Origin: Flammeovirgaceae bacterium UBA2786
GTDB lineage: Bacteria; Bacteroidota; Bacteroidia; Cytophagales; Cyclobacteriaceae
DNA length: 63,408 nucleotides
NCBI GenBank assembly: GCA_002352225.1
Contig: DEIA01000064.1
Location: 2,855 to 66,262, forward strand
Reading direction: 5' to 3'
Every line of letters starts with the position of its first letter. Position 1 is the stretch's first letter. The notes beneath the pieces were generated by a model, which saw only the letters and a list, made by a program, of their open reading frames with translations, had not been told where the DNA came from and did no database searches. The position numbers and the translations under genes are program-made. Positions 1 through 8,369 of the stretch are shown piece after piece.

Positions 1-566
1 ACCGAAAACCAGCTTGAGCTATACAACGCAATTACGGTACCGCTTTGAAATTGTAAAGCCGTTTCTTGTTTCATGTTGATCACTTCTCCGTCTTGCAACG
101 CCAAAGCTGATGACCGATAACCCCGTGCTTCATTCGGTTTAATACTCAGAACTTCTTCTTTTGTTTTTTTGGGAGGCAGTGTATAATCTGTCACCAGTAT
201 AGCTGAAAACAGTAGCGCAAGTCGCGAGAACATAATCGCATACTTGAGGTACTCGCGCATGGCTTCCAGCGCTTGTTTTCGTTTGGATACAGATCCATAA
301 CCGGGTGGCTTTGGCCGATATTGCGGATCGCGATGCACCCTAACAGGCTCTGAGGGTATGCCTAACAGAAGTTTATCGTATTCCCGCTTTCGATCTACAT
401 CGCCTAATATTTCATACGCCTCATTTACCTCTATAAAAATTGCCGATGCTTCTTTAGACGTATTTTTATCGGGATGAAATTGCAGGGCAAGCTTACGGTA
501 GGCTTGTTTAATTTCAGCCTGGCCGGCATTTATATTTAACCCTAATATGAAATAGTAATTTTTCAG
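1..566 (-). CDS. J-domain (DnaJ-like) membrane protein, partial at window edge
   Basis: The frame reading leftward from about 566 encodes a J domain at its very N-terminus: the start of helix I reads NYYFILGLN, the HPD motif is seen in ALQFHPDKN, and helix III continues to REYDKLL. A hydrophobic segment follows at about residues 103-124, so this is a membrane-tethered DnaJ-like co-chaperone that would stimulate an Hsp70. The gene runs off the left edge, so its C-terminus is unknown. The start is odd. An in-frame TAG lies only two codons upstream of the first J-domain residue and no ATG exists before the HPD motif, leaving CTG at 566-564 as the best-placed initiator. A -7-like box lies about 20 bases upstream. 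The J domain is certain; the start codon is not, and a sequencing error is an alternative. Confidence 0.8.
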   Translation of the reverse strand, partial: MKNYYFILGLNINAGQAEIKQAYRKLALQFHPDKNTSKEASAIFIEVNEAYEILGDVDRKREYDKLLLGIPSEPVRVHRDPQYRPKPPGYGSVSKRKQALEAMREYLKYAIMFSRLALLFSAILVTDYTLPPKKTKEEVLSIKPNEARGYRSSALALQDGEVINMKQETALQFQSGTVIALYSSSWFS

Positions 567-586
567 AAGCTACGCGTTACATAATA

Positions 587-594
587 TAAAGGTA
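587..594 (-). promoter_or_regulatory. Possible -7 box of the J-domain gene
   Basis: The minus strand reads TACCTTTA, one mismatch from the Bacteroidota -7 consensus TAnnTTTG. It sits between the terminator of the stress-protein gene and the start of the J-domain frame. It would place transcription start only about 15 bases before the inferred CTG start. No -33 box was recognised. Confidence 0.35.
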
Positions 595-627
595 AAAAAA
601 TAAGCCTCCCGAAATCCGGAAGGCTTA
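592..627 (-). terminator. Intrinsic terminator of the universal stress protein gene
   Basis: The inverted repeat at 601-627 forms a stem (AAGCCT pairing with AGGCTT plus a CCG/CGG inner part, one mismatch, loop of five). On the minus strand it is followed directly by a run of T before 592. It lies 22 bases after the stop of the stress-protein gene, so it is a classic factor-independent terminator that also separates that gene from the J-domain gene. Confidence 0.85.
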
Positions 628-648
628 CTCATTCTGAAACCCGAAGAA

Positions 649-1497
649 TTATCGCTTTACTACAAACGTTAATACCGGGCGTTTGGCATGACTTACCACA
701 TCTTCTGCAATGCTGCCCGCCAGTACATGTGCAAATCCTGTACGGCCGTGTGTGGCCATAGCAATCAAGTCGGCATCAATTGTTTCCGCAAAGTAGATAA
801 TACCATCCTCCTCGGTAATATCATTAAACACGTTAATGGTATAGTTTTTTAGTCCTAGTTTTTTTGCAAATTTTTCCATGTAATCTTTCACCACATAATC
901 GCGCTGAAAATCGCCAGGTGTATTAATCCGCACCAAATGCACAGTTGAATTATATAACTGCTGAGTTTTCTTTACCATGCGCGAAAAAATTTCTTCATCC
1001 TTATGCATGGCAGTAGCATATACAATGTTTTTGAAATTTATTTTACCCGGCTTTTTGTTAATGCTTAATACAGGGCATTTGGCATGACGTACAACACGTT
1101 CGGTATTAGTACCAATTATTACTTCTGATGCCCCTGAACGCCCCTGCGTTCCCATTACCACCAGGTCTACCTTTTGTTCGGTAATAATAGTACGCATTCC
1201 ATGGAAAGCATTTCCCAACCGCAATTCACCATTTATGGTAACACTTGCGTATTGCGGATCGAGTACAAGTTTTTCCAGTTGCGCTTTTGCTTTTTCCAGC
1301 ATTCTGAAGGTAAACAGTTTATCTGTCCAGTCTTGTTTATGCCACTCGCCCATAACCGAAAACGATGAAGAACCAGCTTCTTCTACTACGTGAAGCAATG
1401 TAATGTCAGCATTTGATTTTTTTGCGATTTCAACAGCTACCTCTAATGCATTAATTGAGGTTTTAGAGAAATCGGTTGGTACCAGTATTTTTTTCAT
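649..1497 (-). CDS. Universal stress protein with two tandem UspA domains
   Basis: The 282-residue product contains two consecutive UspA folds. The first begins KKILVPTDFS and ends with the glycine-rich nucleotide-loop motif GTQGRSGASEVIIGTNTE followed by CPVLSI. The second ends with ATHGRTGFAHVLAGSIAE and RPVLTF. The G-2x-G-9x-G(S/T) pattern is the ATP-binding signature, so this is an ATP-binding cytosolic stress protein of the tandem type common in Bacteroidota. It lies just downstream of the cbb3 oxidase operon on the same strand, a frequent association with oxygen limitation or respiratory stress, but the gap and its own promoter suggest separate transcription. Family assignment is secure; the physiological signal is inferred. 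Confidence 0.93.
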   Translation of the reverse strand: MKKILVPTDFSKTSINALEVAVEIAKKSNADITLLHVVEEAGSSSFSVMGEWHKQDWTDKLFTFRMLEKAKAQLEKLVLDPQYASVTINGELRLGNAFHGMRTIITEQKVDLVVMGTQGRSGASEVIIGTNTERVVRHAKCPVLSINKKPGKINFKNIVYATAMHKDEEIFSRMVKKTQQLYNSTVHLVRINTPGDFQRDYVVKDYMEKFAKKLGLKNYTINVFNDITEEDGIIYFAETIDADLIAMATHGRTGFAHVLAGSIAEDVVSHAKRPVLTFVVKR

Positions 1498-1530
1498 CGC
1501 AATTGAGATTTATGATTGTTTTAACTGAAC

Positions 1531-1560
1531 TAAAAGTACTCAATTAAGGGCAATTTCAAA
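1531..1560 (-). promoter_or_regulatory. Promoter of the universal stress protein gene
   Basis: On the minus strand a TTTG (-33) at 1560-1557 is separated by 18 bases from TACTTTTA (-7, one mismatch) at 1538-1531. This is a Bacteroidota primary sigma-type arrangement, about 34 bases upstream of the start codon. Confidence 0.5.
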
Positions 1561-1568
1561 ACGCTAAT

Positions 1569-2249
1569 TCACGGACAGATCACTTCTTCTGTAAGCACTT
1601 TGTTCTGCGTTTCATGTGCCATTGGATGCTGCACAAACACTCTAACCATCAGCCAGATACCAATTACGCTAAAAGCAAACATGGCCATGCGTTTGTAATT
1701 TTGGGTTAGCCGGGCAAAACCAAGGCTCATTAACCAGCTCAAACCAATCATTACAGGCCAGGTGCCAAATCCAAACAAGAGCATAAATGCAAAGCCTTCT
1801 GCAGCAGAAGGCAAAATAAAACAGTAGGTAAGAGCCAGATAGGTAAGGCCGCACGGCAACAGCCCATTTAGCATTCCCATAACAAAAATGGCCCCGTTTT
1901 GTTTTTTCTGTAACCAGAATCCAAACAAACGCTTAAGCGCTGAGGTTAGCTTATTTAAAAGATTCGATAAATAGGGAATCTGTACCCCTGTTATTGCGCC
2001 AACCCCCATCAGCAAAAAGATTACCCCCATCAAAAAAGATAATACACTTTGGTAGGCAGTAAGGCTAAACAAACTACCGAAGGCTGCTGCCAATGCCCCC
2101 AGCAATCCGTAGATTAAAATACGACCACTATTGTAAACCACTTTATTAATTACAAATGGTTTCTTTGCGGTAACAGCCATAGCCAGCGGGCTGCACATAC
2201 CTGCGCAGTGTAAACTTCCGGCTAACCCCAGTACAATGGCTGTCCACAT
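1569..2249 (-). CDS. TauE/SafE-like (DsbD_2-type) membrane protein of the cbb3 operon
   Basis: This is a 226-residue polytopic membrane protein with about six hydrophobic segments. It opens with the motif GSLHCAGMCSPLAMAV, and the His-Cys...Gly-Met-Cys signature is characteristic of the SafE/UreH-like transmembrane family that accompanies ccoG and fixH in Bacteroidota. The family is annotated as sulfite exporter-like, but its position as last gene of an oxidase operon argues for a role in oxidase assembly, possibly metal or thiol handling; that role is inferred. It starts only four bases after the fixH stop, so it is co-transcribed with it. The product has no cytochrome-binding motif. Confidence 0.8.
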   Translation of the reverse strand: MWTAIVLGLAGSLHCAGMCSPLAMAVTAKKPFVINKVVYNSGRILIYGLLGALAAAFGSLFSLTAYQSVLSFLMGVIFLLMGVGAITGVQIPYLSNLLNKLTSALKRLFGFWLQKKQNGAIFVMGMLNGLLPCGLTYLALTYCFILPSAAEGFAFMLLFGFGTWPVMIGLSWLMSLGFARLTQNYKRMAMFAFSVIGIWLMVRVFVQHPMAHETQNKVLTEEVICP

Positions 2250-2253
2250 AGCA

Positions 2254-2673
2254 CTACAGTACTAATAGTTTTTCTACATAATAATTCTGACCATTTAAAG
2301 ACCAGGAGAACCCAACACGATATAGACCTTGTTCCCATTTCTTAAGTTCAAAAACCTGAATGGGTTCCGATCCGGCTGGTACATTAAACTGGTAATCAAG
2401 GCCAGCTTTAGAAGGTCGTTGTACAGTTAGTTTGCCGTTTTCAATCTGGTTGAATTGATCAAACGATACTTTCACCTGGTTGCCTTCAAACGATAATGCG
2501 GGTTTGCTGTTTAATGCATTCGCATTACTTACACGTTGCATCTTTTCGCTATGCTTCAACTCATCTTCGTAATACGTATTGGATACAAGGCTTATCTCTT
2601 GCTTCATTGAAACAAAAACCAAAGTCCCTATAAACAAAGCGAAAAAAATAAATGCGCCCACAATCCATTTCAT
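2254..2673 (-). CDS. fixH: FixH/CcoH family oxidase assembly protein
   Basis: The 139-residue product has one N-terminal transmembrane helix followed by a periplasmic beta-rich domain, with the family hallmark NTYYEDELKHSEKMQR just after the helix. FixH/CcoH proteins assist cbb3 oxidase maturation in the inner membrane. It lies 11 bases downstream of ccoG and four bases upstream of the TauE/SafE-like gene. The length and the conserved YYxxxL region match the family. Confidence 0.88.
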   Translation of the reverse strand: MKWIVGAFIFFALFIGTLVFVSMKQEISLVSNTYYEDELKHSEKMQRVSNANALNSKPALSFEGNQVKVSFDQFNQIENGKLTVQRPSKAGLDYQFNVPAGSEPIQVFELKKWEQGLYRVGFSWSLNGQNYYVEKLLVL

Positions 2674-2684
2674 AATACTAAACT

Positions 2685-4130
2685 TTATTCTGTGCTTTTT
2701 GGCTTTATCTTAATCGGACCTATAAAACGTGCCGTGGCAGTTTCCAGTTTCTCATCGCCCTGATATATTCCTAATTTTATTACTGTTTTAGCAGTGCTTA
2801 TTGCGTCTTCAGGCAGTTTCACCATAATCATTCCTTTCAGAATGCCTTCTTTGGGAACTACAATCTCAGGATCACCAATCTTCATGTACGTAGCGCGGGC
2901 TGGAGATTCAATTTTTACAGTAAGGTCAATATCATTAAAGGTTTTATTCACAAACTCGATACTATACAGGTTGGTTATCTGACCATCGTCTGTTTTAGTA
3001 TAAAGTGTACCGGGTACTTTAAGGATGGTTGTCTCAATATCAGCGCGTGTAAATACGAAATAGCTAAGCAGGCTTATTAATGCCGTAAGTACAAGTACAT
3101 ATCCCCCCACCCGGGCAGTAAATAATTTTTGTTTACCCTGGCTTATTGCATTGTGCGATGAATACCGGATTAATCCTTTTGGCTTGCTGATCTTGGTCAT
3201 CACATCATCGCAGGCATCCATACACGCAGTACAGTTTACACACTCCAGTTGGGTACCGTTACGAATGTCTATGCCGGTTGGGCATACGTGTACGCAAAGT
3301 TTGCAATCAATACAATCGCCTTGTTTTTCGGTTATGGCCAATTGGTTTTTCTTAAGTTTACCCTTGGGCTCGCCCCGCAGCCAATCATACGCAACAACAA
3401 TAGAGTCTTTTACCAACAGTACGCCTTGCAATCTTCCATATGGGCAAACGGCAATACAAGCCTGTTCTCTAAACCAGGCAAACACTCCATAAAAAAGTGC
3501 TGTAAAAACAATTAATCCAATAAAACCAGCGAGGTGCTCTGTAGGGGGTTTGCTTACAATTTCCTTTACCTGATCTAACCCGATCAGATAGGCCATAGTG
3601 GCATGTGAAATAATAAGCGATATAAGGATAAAAATAATTTGCTTGGAAGTTTTTTTCAGGAGCTTCTCGCGGGTCCACTTACTGTTGTTCAACCTGCGTT
3701 GTGCATTGGCATCTCCTTCAATCCAATACTCGATTTTTCGAAAAACCATTTCCATGAAAAGTGTTTGCGGGCAAGCCCATCCGCACCACAAGCGCCCAAA
3801 CACTACCGTAAACAGAATAACAAAAACAAAAAAAGTAATAAGGGTAAGTGCAAGCAGAAAAAAATCCTGCGGCCAAAACACCTGGCCAAACAGAATAAAC
3901 TTTCGCTCGAAAATATTAAAGAGTAAAAAAGGCCTGCCCTGCCATTGCAGAAATGGACCTACAAAAAACAAAGTGAGCAAGAATACCGTTACCCAAATGC
4001 GCAGGGTATGATAATAGCCTGTTGGTTTTTTGGGGTACACCCAAACCCGTTTTCCCTTTTCATCAACTGTAGCCAGCGTATCGCGAAACTCCTCTTCGTA
4101 TTGATAAAAATTATGTTCCTGCTCCTTCAT
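2685..4130 (-). CDS. ccoG: Cytochrome c oxidase accessory protein CcoG (polyferredoxin)
   Basis: The 481-residue membrane protein has several N-terminal transmembrane helices and a short motif CGWACPQTLFMEM. A cytoplasmic double 4Fe-4S ferredoxin-like region follows at about residues 270-315, with CIDCKLCVHVCP and CVNCTACMDAC. A C-terminal Ig-like domain (FixG_C) comes after a further helix. CcoG reduces copper during cbb3 oxidase biogenesis in studied systems. It lies between ccoP and fixH in the operon, with gaps of 33 and 11 bases. All cluster-binding cysteines appear intact. Confidence 0.95.
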   Translation of the reverse strand: MKEQEHNFYQYEEEFRDTLATVDEKGKRVWVYPKKPTGYYHTLRIWVTVFLLTLFFVGPFLQWQGRPFLLFNIFERKFILFGQVFWPQDFFLLALTLITFFVFVILFTVVFGRLWCGWACPQTLFMEMVFRKIEYWIEGDANAQRRLNNSKWTREKLLKKTSKQIIFILISLIISHATMAYLIGLDQVKEIVSKPPTEHLAGFIGLIVFTALFYGVFAWFREQACIAVCPYGRLQGVLLVKDSIVVAYDWLRGEPKGKLKKNQLAITEKQGDCIDCKLCVHVCPTGIDIRNGTQLECVNCTACMDACDDVMTKISKPKGLIRYSSHNAISQGKQKLFTARVGGYVLVLTALISLLSYFVFTRADIETTILKVPGTLYTKTDDGQITNLYSIEFVNKTFNDIDLTVKIESPARATYMKIGDPEIVVPKEGILKGMIMVKLPEDAISTAKTVIKLGIYQGDEKLETATARFIGPIKIKPKSTE

Positions 4131-4163
4131 ACCTGACTCAAATATCTCATATTTTATTTAAGA

Positions 4164-5078
4164 TTACAGGCTTGCCTGTACCTTAACAGAATCTGATGAT
4201 GGTTGTGTTGCATCTGGTTTGTATAACTCCCCTTCAGGCTTTTTGGCGTTTTCGGGGCTAGAACCTTGCAAAGTGAGTATATAGCTTGATACGTTTTGCA
4301 TTTTTTCGGGGCTAATGAATCCTTCCCAGGCAATCATATTGGTAGCCTGCACACCGTGCCTTACTACTTTAAAGATATCTTGAATAGAGCCACCATGCTT
4401 CCAATACTCATCCGTAAGATTAGGGCCTATATCGCCACCACCATCTTTGCGATGGCAGGATGCGCAGTTGTTGAGAAATGTAGTCTTGCCATCAGCTAGG
4501 GCATTCGCATCGGTTACCAGCTGTACTGTGTTTTCGTCTATAACCGCAGTGGGGCTGGATGCTTTTAATTTGCGGGCTTGTTCATCGGCCAGTGCTAATT
4601 CATTTTCATACTCTTTCAATGGCAGAGGCAACGTATCGGACATGTGATAGACCACAAAGTAAACACCCGAAAAAACTATACTCCCATAGAACAACCATTT
4701 CCACCAGGGTGGTAAGTGGTTATCCAACTCACGTATACCATCATAGGTGTGTTTCATTGTAATATCTGCCTCATTTTCGATTGGCGAAAAGTCGTTGGAC
4801 TCTTTCCACAACTTAGCCCAGAAAGAGGGTTGTTCTTTATACGGGATGCCTAACCGCTCGGCCCTTTCGCGTGTGGCTTGCTTCACCATAAAATTAAGTA
4901 CCTGCAACATGTACAGGGCAACCAGTATTACCAGCACTACCACTACAAATACAAATCCAACCACAATGTAAAACATTAACATGGGGCTATCCAGAATAGA
5001 AGCTGATGATGGTTCTGTTTGCGCAAAGGTGGCAACGGAACTAAACAACAAGGTGAATAATGAAATCAACTTTTTCAT
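4164..5078 (-). CDS. ccoP: cbb3-type cytochrome c oxidase subunit III, mono-haem
   Basis: The 304-residue product starts with a signal-peptide-like segment ending at AQ, then a strong transmembrane helix. A CcoP N-terminal module follows (HTYDGIRELDNHLPPWWKW and another helix), and then a single cytochrome c domain. Only one CXXCH is present (NNCASCHRKDGG, near residue 205), with a likely axial Met in NMIAWEG. Classical proteobacterial CcoP carries two haem c groups, so this is the reduced one-haem form. It accepts electrons from soluble or membrane cytochrome c and passes them to CcoNO. It is six bases downstream of ccoQ. Confidence 0.93.
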   Translation of the reverse strand: MKKLISLFTLLFSSVATFAQTEPSSASILDSPMLMFYIVVGFVFVVVVLVILVALYMLQVLNFMVKQATRERAERLGIPYKEQPSFWAKLWKESNDFSPIENEADITMKHTYDGIRELDNHLPPWWKWLFYGSIVFSGVYFVVYHMSDTLPLPLKEYENELALADEQARKLKASSPTAVIDENTVQLVTDANALADGKTTFLNNCASCHRKDGGGDIGPNLTDEYWKHGGSIQDIFKVVRHGVQATNMIAWEGFISPEKMQNVSSYILTLQGSSPENAKKPEGELYKPDATQPSSDSVKVQASL

Positions 5079-5084
5079 GGGTAG

Positions 5085-5279
5085 TCAGGTTAGAGATTCG
5101 GCATTAACATTTGATTCAGGTCCATCATCCAGAGGTTTTTCACTCATTTTGCGGATAAACGTTTTATCGGCTGTAAACACCCGCCACAACAGCACCACGA
5201 AAAACGTAAAGAAGATGATGAATGAGATAACAGGCCAGATGGCCACATTATCGATGCTTTGAAGAACGTGCTTATACAT
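5085..5279 (-). CDS. ccoQ: cbb3-type oxidase subunit CcoQ (FixQ)
   Basis: This is a 64-residue one-helix protein with a central hydrophobic stretch (WPVISFIIFFTFFVVLLW) followed by a positively charged and then acidic tail. Size, topology and position between ccoNO and ccoP match CcoQ, which stabilises the cbb3 complex. Only two bases separate its start from the ccoNO stop, so translation is probably coupled. Confidence 0.88.
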   Translation of the reverse strand: MYKHVLQSIDNVAIWPVISFIIFFTFFVVLLWRVFTADKTFIRKMSEKPLDDGPESNVNAESLT

Positions 5280-5281
5280 GG

Positions 5282-7417
5282 CTAGTTATTTTGAGTGGTC
5301 TCGCTTAACTTAATATCTGTTCCCAATCGCTGCAAGTAGGCAATCAGTGCGATAATCTCAGCATCGGGTGTTGTTTCCAATCCTTCCAGACTAAGGTTTT
5401 CGGCCATTCGTTTGGCTTGTGCATCCAGTTCATTGTTTGCCACATCTTCATATCCATCAGGATATGGAACGCCTAAGGTTCGAAGTGCGGAAATTTTTCC
5501 TGCTGTTAAATCCTTATCAATCTGTTGTTCGTATAACCATGGATAAGCCGGCATAATTGAGCCTGTACTTACCTCGGCCGGAGTAAGCATGTGACGGAAG
5601 TGCCAGCTATCGGCATACTTACCTCCTGTACGCTGTAAGTCTGGCCCGGTTCGCTTTGACCCCCACAGAAAGGGATGGTCATACACATATTCACCCGCTT
5701 TTGAATACTCGCCACCTTTAGGATCATACCGTTGTACTTCCGAGCGGAACGGTCGAATCATCTGAGAGTGGCAGTTAACGCAACCCTCGCGTATATAAAT
5801 ATCCCGACCGTGTAACTCAAGCGGAGTATAAGGCTTAACGGCAGCAATGGTAGGCACATTGGATTTAACCAAAAAAGTAGGAACCATCTCAATAATACCT
5901 CCAATCAAAATTGCAACCAGCGCCAGTACTGTAAACAGAATTGGTTTAGCTTCCAAAATGTGGTGCCAGTGCCCTCCGGTATGCTTCACTTTCACCAACG
6001 GAGCTACTTCTGCTTCTTCATTGGCTACAAAACTTCCTGCGGCAGCTGTCTTGATTAAATTATAGGTCATAATAATTACACCGGTAAGGTAAAGTGCACC
6101 CCCTACCGCTCGCAGCATATACATAGGTAAAATCTGGGTTGTGGTTTCCAGAAAGTTTTGATAGCGAAGGAAACCATCGGCAGCAAATTCTTTCCACATT
6201 AAACTTTGTACTACGCCTGCTACGTATAGGGGTAAGGCGTAGAACACAATACCCAAAGTACCAATCCAGAAGTGAACATTGGCCAGTTTGGGCGAATAGA
6301 GTTTAGTATTCCACATACGTGGGATTACCCAGTACAACATGCCAAAAATCAGGAACCCATTCCACCCCAAACCACCCACGTGTACGTGCGCTATAATCCA
6401 ATCGGTATAATGCGCAATTGCGTTTACATTCTTTAATGAAAGCAATGGCCCTTCCAGTGTAGCCATTCCGTAAGCCGTAATAGCCACAACCATAAATTTC
6501 AATACGGCATCCTCACGCACACGATCCCATGCTCCGCGCAACGTAAACAAACCATTTAGCATACCCCCCCAACTGGGTGCGATAAGCATAATCGAAAACA
6601 CAACACCCAATGACTGAGCCCAGTCTGGAAGGGCTGTATACAATAAGTGATGGGGGCCGGCCCAGATGTAAATGAATATTAACGACCAGAAGTGAATGAT
6701 AGAAAGTCGGTAGGAATAAACCGGGCGGTTAGCTGCCTTAGGAAGAAAATAGTACATGATTCCTAAAAATGGCGTAGTTAAGAAGAATGCCACCGCATTG
6801 TGCCCATACCACCATTGCACTAAAGCGTCTTGCACACCTGCATACCAGGAGTAACTTTTGAAAAACGTAACGGGTATAGCAAATGAGTTAACGATGTGTA
6901 GCACAGCAACCGTTACAAACGTGGCAATGTAAAACCAGATGGCCACATACATGTGTTGTTCTCTGCGTTTGATAATGGTACCAATCATATTAATACCAAA
7001 TGCCACCCATACCACTGCAATTGCAATATCAATAGGCCACTCTAACTCAGCATATTCTTTTGAGGTGGTATAGCCCAGTGGGAGTGTGATGGCTGCGGCA
7101 AGAATAATTAACTGCCAACCCCAAAAATGGAACCAGCTGAGTGCATCGTTATAAAGCCTGGCTTTTAGCAACCGTTGCAGACTATAGTATATGCCGGCAA
7201 ACATGGCGTTGCCCACAAAGGCAAAAATTACCGCATTGGTGTGCAGCGGGCGAATGCGCCCGAATGTAATATACTGTAGATCGAAGTTAAAAAGCGGGTA
7301 AAAAAGCTGAATGGCGGCCAAAAGGCCTACCGTCATGCCCACAATACCAAAAACTATAGTTGCGATAATAAAGGCCTTGACAATTTTGTTGTCGTAATGA
7401 ATCTTCTCGAGCTGCAT
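5282..7417 (-). CDS. ccoNO: Fused cbb3 oxidase subunits I and II (CcoN-CcoO)
   Basis: The 711-residue product joins two normally separate subunits. Residues 1 to about 470 are the 12-helix haem-copper core: RPLHTNAVIF supplies a haem ligand, WWYGHNAVAFF and GPHHLLYTALP the copper-site histidines, and DWIIAHVHVGGLGWNGF the distal haem ligands. After a linker and an anchoring helix, the CcoO part carries one haem c site (REGCVNCHSQMIRPF). The complex reduces oxygen to water with proton pumping at low oxygen. It is the first gene of the operon. The fusion is known in Bacteroidota and is not an assembly error, because the frame is open throughout and both halves keep their ligands. No FNR-like box was recognised upstream. 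Confidence 0.96.
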   Translation of the reverse strand: MQLEKIHYDNKIVKAFIIATIVFGIVGMTVGLLAAIQLFYPLFNFDLQYITFGRIRPLHTNAVIFAFVGNAMFAGIYYSLQRLLKARLYNDALSWFHFWGWQLIILAAAITLPLGYTTSKEYAELEWPIDIAIAVVWVAFGINMIGTIIKRREQHMYVAIWFYIATFVTVAVLHIVNSFAIPVTFFKSYSWYAGVQDALVQWWYGHNAVAFFLTTPFLGIMYYFLPKAANRPVYSYRLSIIHFWSLIFIYIWAGPHHLLYTALPDWAQSLGVVFSIMLIAPSWGGMLNGLFTLRGAWDRVREDAVLKFMVVAITAYGMATLEGPLLSLKNVNAIAHYTDWIIAHVHVGGLGWNGFLIFGMLYWVIPRMWNTKLYSPKLANVHFWIGTLGIVFYALPLYVAGVVQSLMWKEFAADGFLRYQNFLETTTQILPMYMLRAVGGALYLTGVIIMTYNLIKTAAAGSFVANEEAEVAPLVKVKHTGGHWHHILEAKPILFTVLALVAILIGGIIEMVPTFLVKSNVPTIAAVKPYTPLELHGRDIYIREGCVNCHSQMIRPFRSEVQRYDPKGGEYSKAGEYVYDHPFLWGSKRTGPDLQRTGGKYADSWHFRHMLTPAEVSTGSIMPAYPWLYEQQIDKDLTAGKISALRTLGVPYPDGYEDVANNELDAQAKRMAENLSLEGLETTPDAEIIALIAYLQRLGTDIKLSETTQNN

Positions 7418-7920
7418 GGGATTAAGGTCTATTTATGGGGTATAAAAATAAATTGAGGTGTTTATAGCGAACATGATTGCGATTAGTGATAAAGATGATT
7501 TTTGTCATGAATTTGGGCAAGTTCTTCGAATCATGCAACTATCGGTATGAAGTAGTATGTGAACCCTTTTGCCACAACTGAGTGATTAATGATTACTTAC
7601 ACGGTGTGGACAACCCGGTGCATAAGTTGTGTAGTTCTTTTTTGAAAAATGTTTTGTGGGTATGAATCAGTCAAGTACTTTCATATCACTAAGTTGATTT
7701 ACTGAAAAGGGGATTAACCCGCACTGAAAAACAAAAGGATAAATTCTACGGAAAGTATCTGACAAAAAAGCAGTGCAGGAAGGTTATGTCAGCAAAAACT
7801 TTCTTCGGAAAGTAAAAGTTGGTATGAAGTTGAGATGGAATGTTGCGAAACATGCCAGGCAGATTTTACCGATTCAGCAACAAGTTAGGATTGTGTATTA
7901 ACTACGGTTGATAGACAATA
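7418..7920. other. Gene-free region upstream of ccoNO
   Basis: About 500 bases carry no convincing gene. Two overlapping plus-strand frames of 24-25 codons exist in the left third (for example a peptide beginning MNLGKFFESCNY), and another 25-codon frame begins about 110 bases before the right end. None has a recognisable family. The 9-mer CGGAAAGTA occurs twice. The region must contain the oxidase operon promoter and may carry a small plus-strand transcript, since the hairpin at 7921-7961 is best suited to plus-strand termination. Confidence 0.5.
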
Positions 7921-7961
7921 AAACGGGGAAGTCAAGTAAAATTGACCTTCCCCGTTTTTTT
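7921..7961. terminator. Strong hairpin terminator, best on plus strand
   Basis: AAACGGGGAAG-TCAA pairs with TTGA-CCTTCCCCGTTT across a six-base loop with one bulged base, followed by seven T on the plus strand and a weaker T-rich stretch on the minus strand. It lies 14 bases after the stop of the leftward DUF4288 gene, so it can end that transcript. The better T-run faces right, where no gene upstream of it is known. Confidence 0.8.
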
Positions 7962-7974
7962 ATACTCACACTGG

Positions 7975-8328
7975 TTATTCTGCCCACTCATAAGTAGCAT
8001 GCCTGTTCAGGTGTAATGCTTTAGCCGAATTAGTCTTTACTAGATTGATGTATTCGTTCTCGTTATCGGCTTCACTGGTTGTAGACCAAAGTTGCATGCC
8101 ATCTGTCCATGCTCCTACCTGATGTATTTCTGCCACACCAATAAACCTCCACTCAACCATGCCATGCTTACCTTTAAATGTAGTCTGTTCAAGCCAACCT
8201 AATACACTTGCCTTTTCAGAAGCCCAGGTTATTTCATCGGCTTTTACTAAGCGCAATTGCTCATCGAACTGTGCACGGTTATTCCCATTTACTATCTGAA
8301 AAACCAATTTAACAAGATACCAATTCAT
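7975..8328 (-). CDS. DUF4288-family protein
   Basis: The product is a 117-residue soluble protein when started at the internal ATG at 8328, whose N-terminus MNWYLVKLVFQIV is the typical beginning of DUF4288 proteins; the longer frame adds ten residues without similarity. Visible features are the hydrophobic first strand, FDEQLRLVKADEITWASEKA and VEWRFIGVAEIHQV, all consistent with a compact alpha/beta fold. No catalytic motif is evident and the function of the family is unknown. It lies 41 bases downstream of the LiaF-like gene on the same strand and may be co-transcribed with it. Confidence 0.75.
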   Translation of the reverse strand: MNWYLVKLVFQIVNGNNRAQFDEQLRLVKADEITWASEKASVLGWLEQTTFKGKHGMVEWRFIGVAEIHQVGAWTDGMQLWSTTSEADNENEYINLVKTNSAKALHLNRHATYEWAE

Positions 8329-8369
8329 AGATAAGTATCGGTTAGGCGAAATCAACAATTAGTAATTTG

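Noticed and set aside
7440..7600. FNR/CRP-type operator upstream of ccoNO
   Set aside because: No TTGAT-N4-ATCAA or TGTGA-N6-TCACA dyad could be found; the partial dyads seen are what AT-rich sequence gives by chance.
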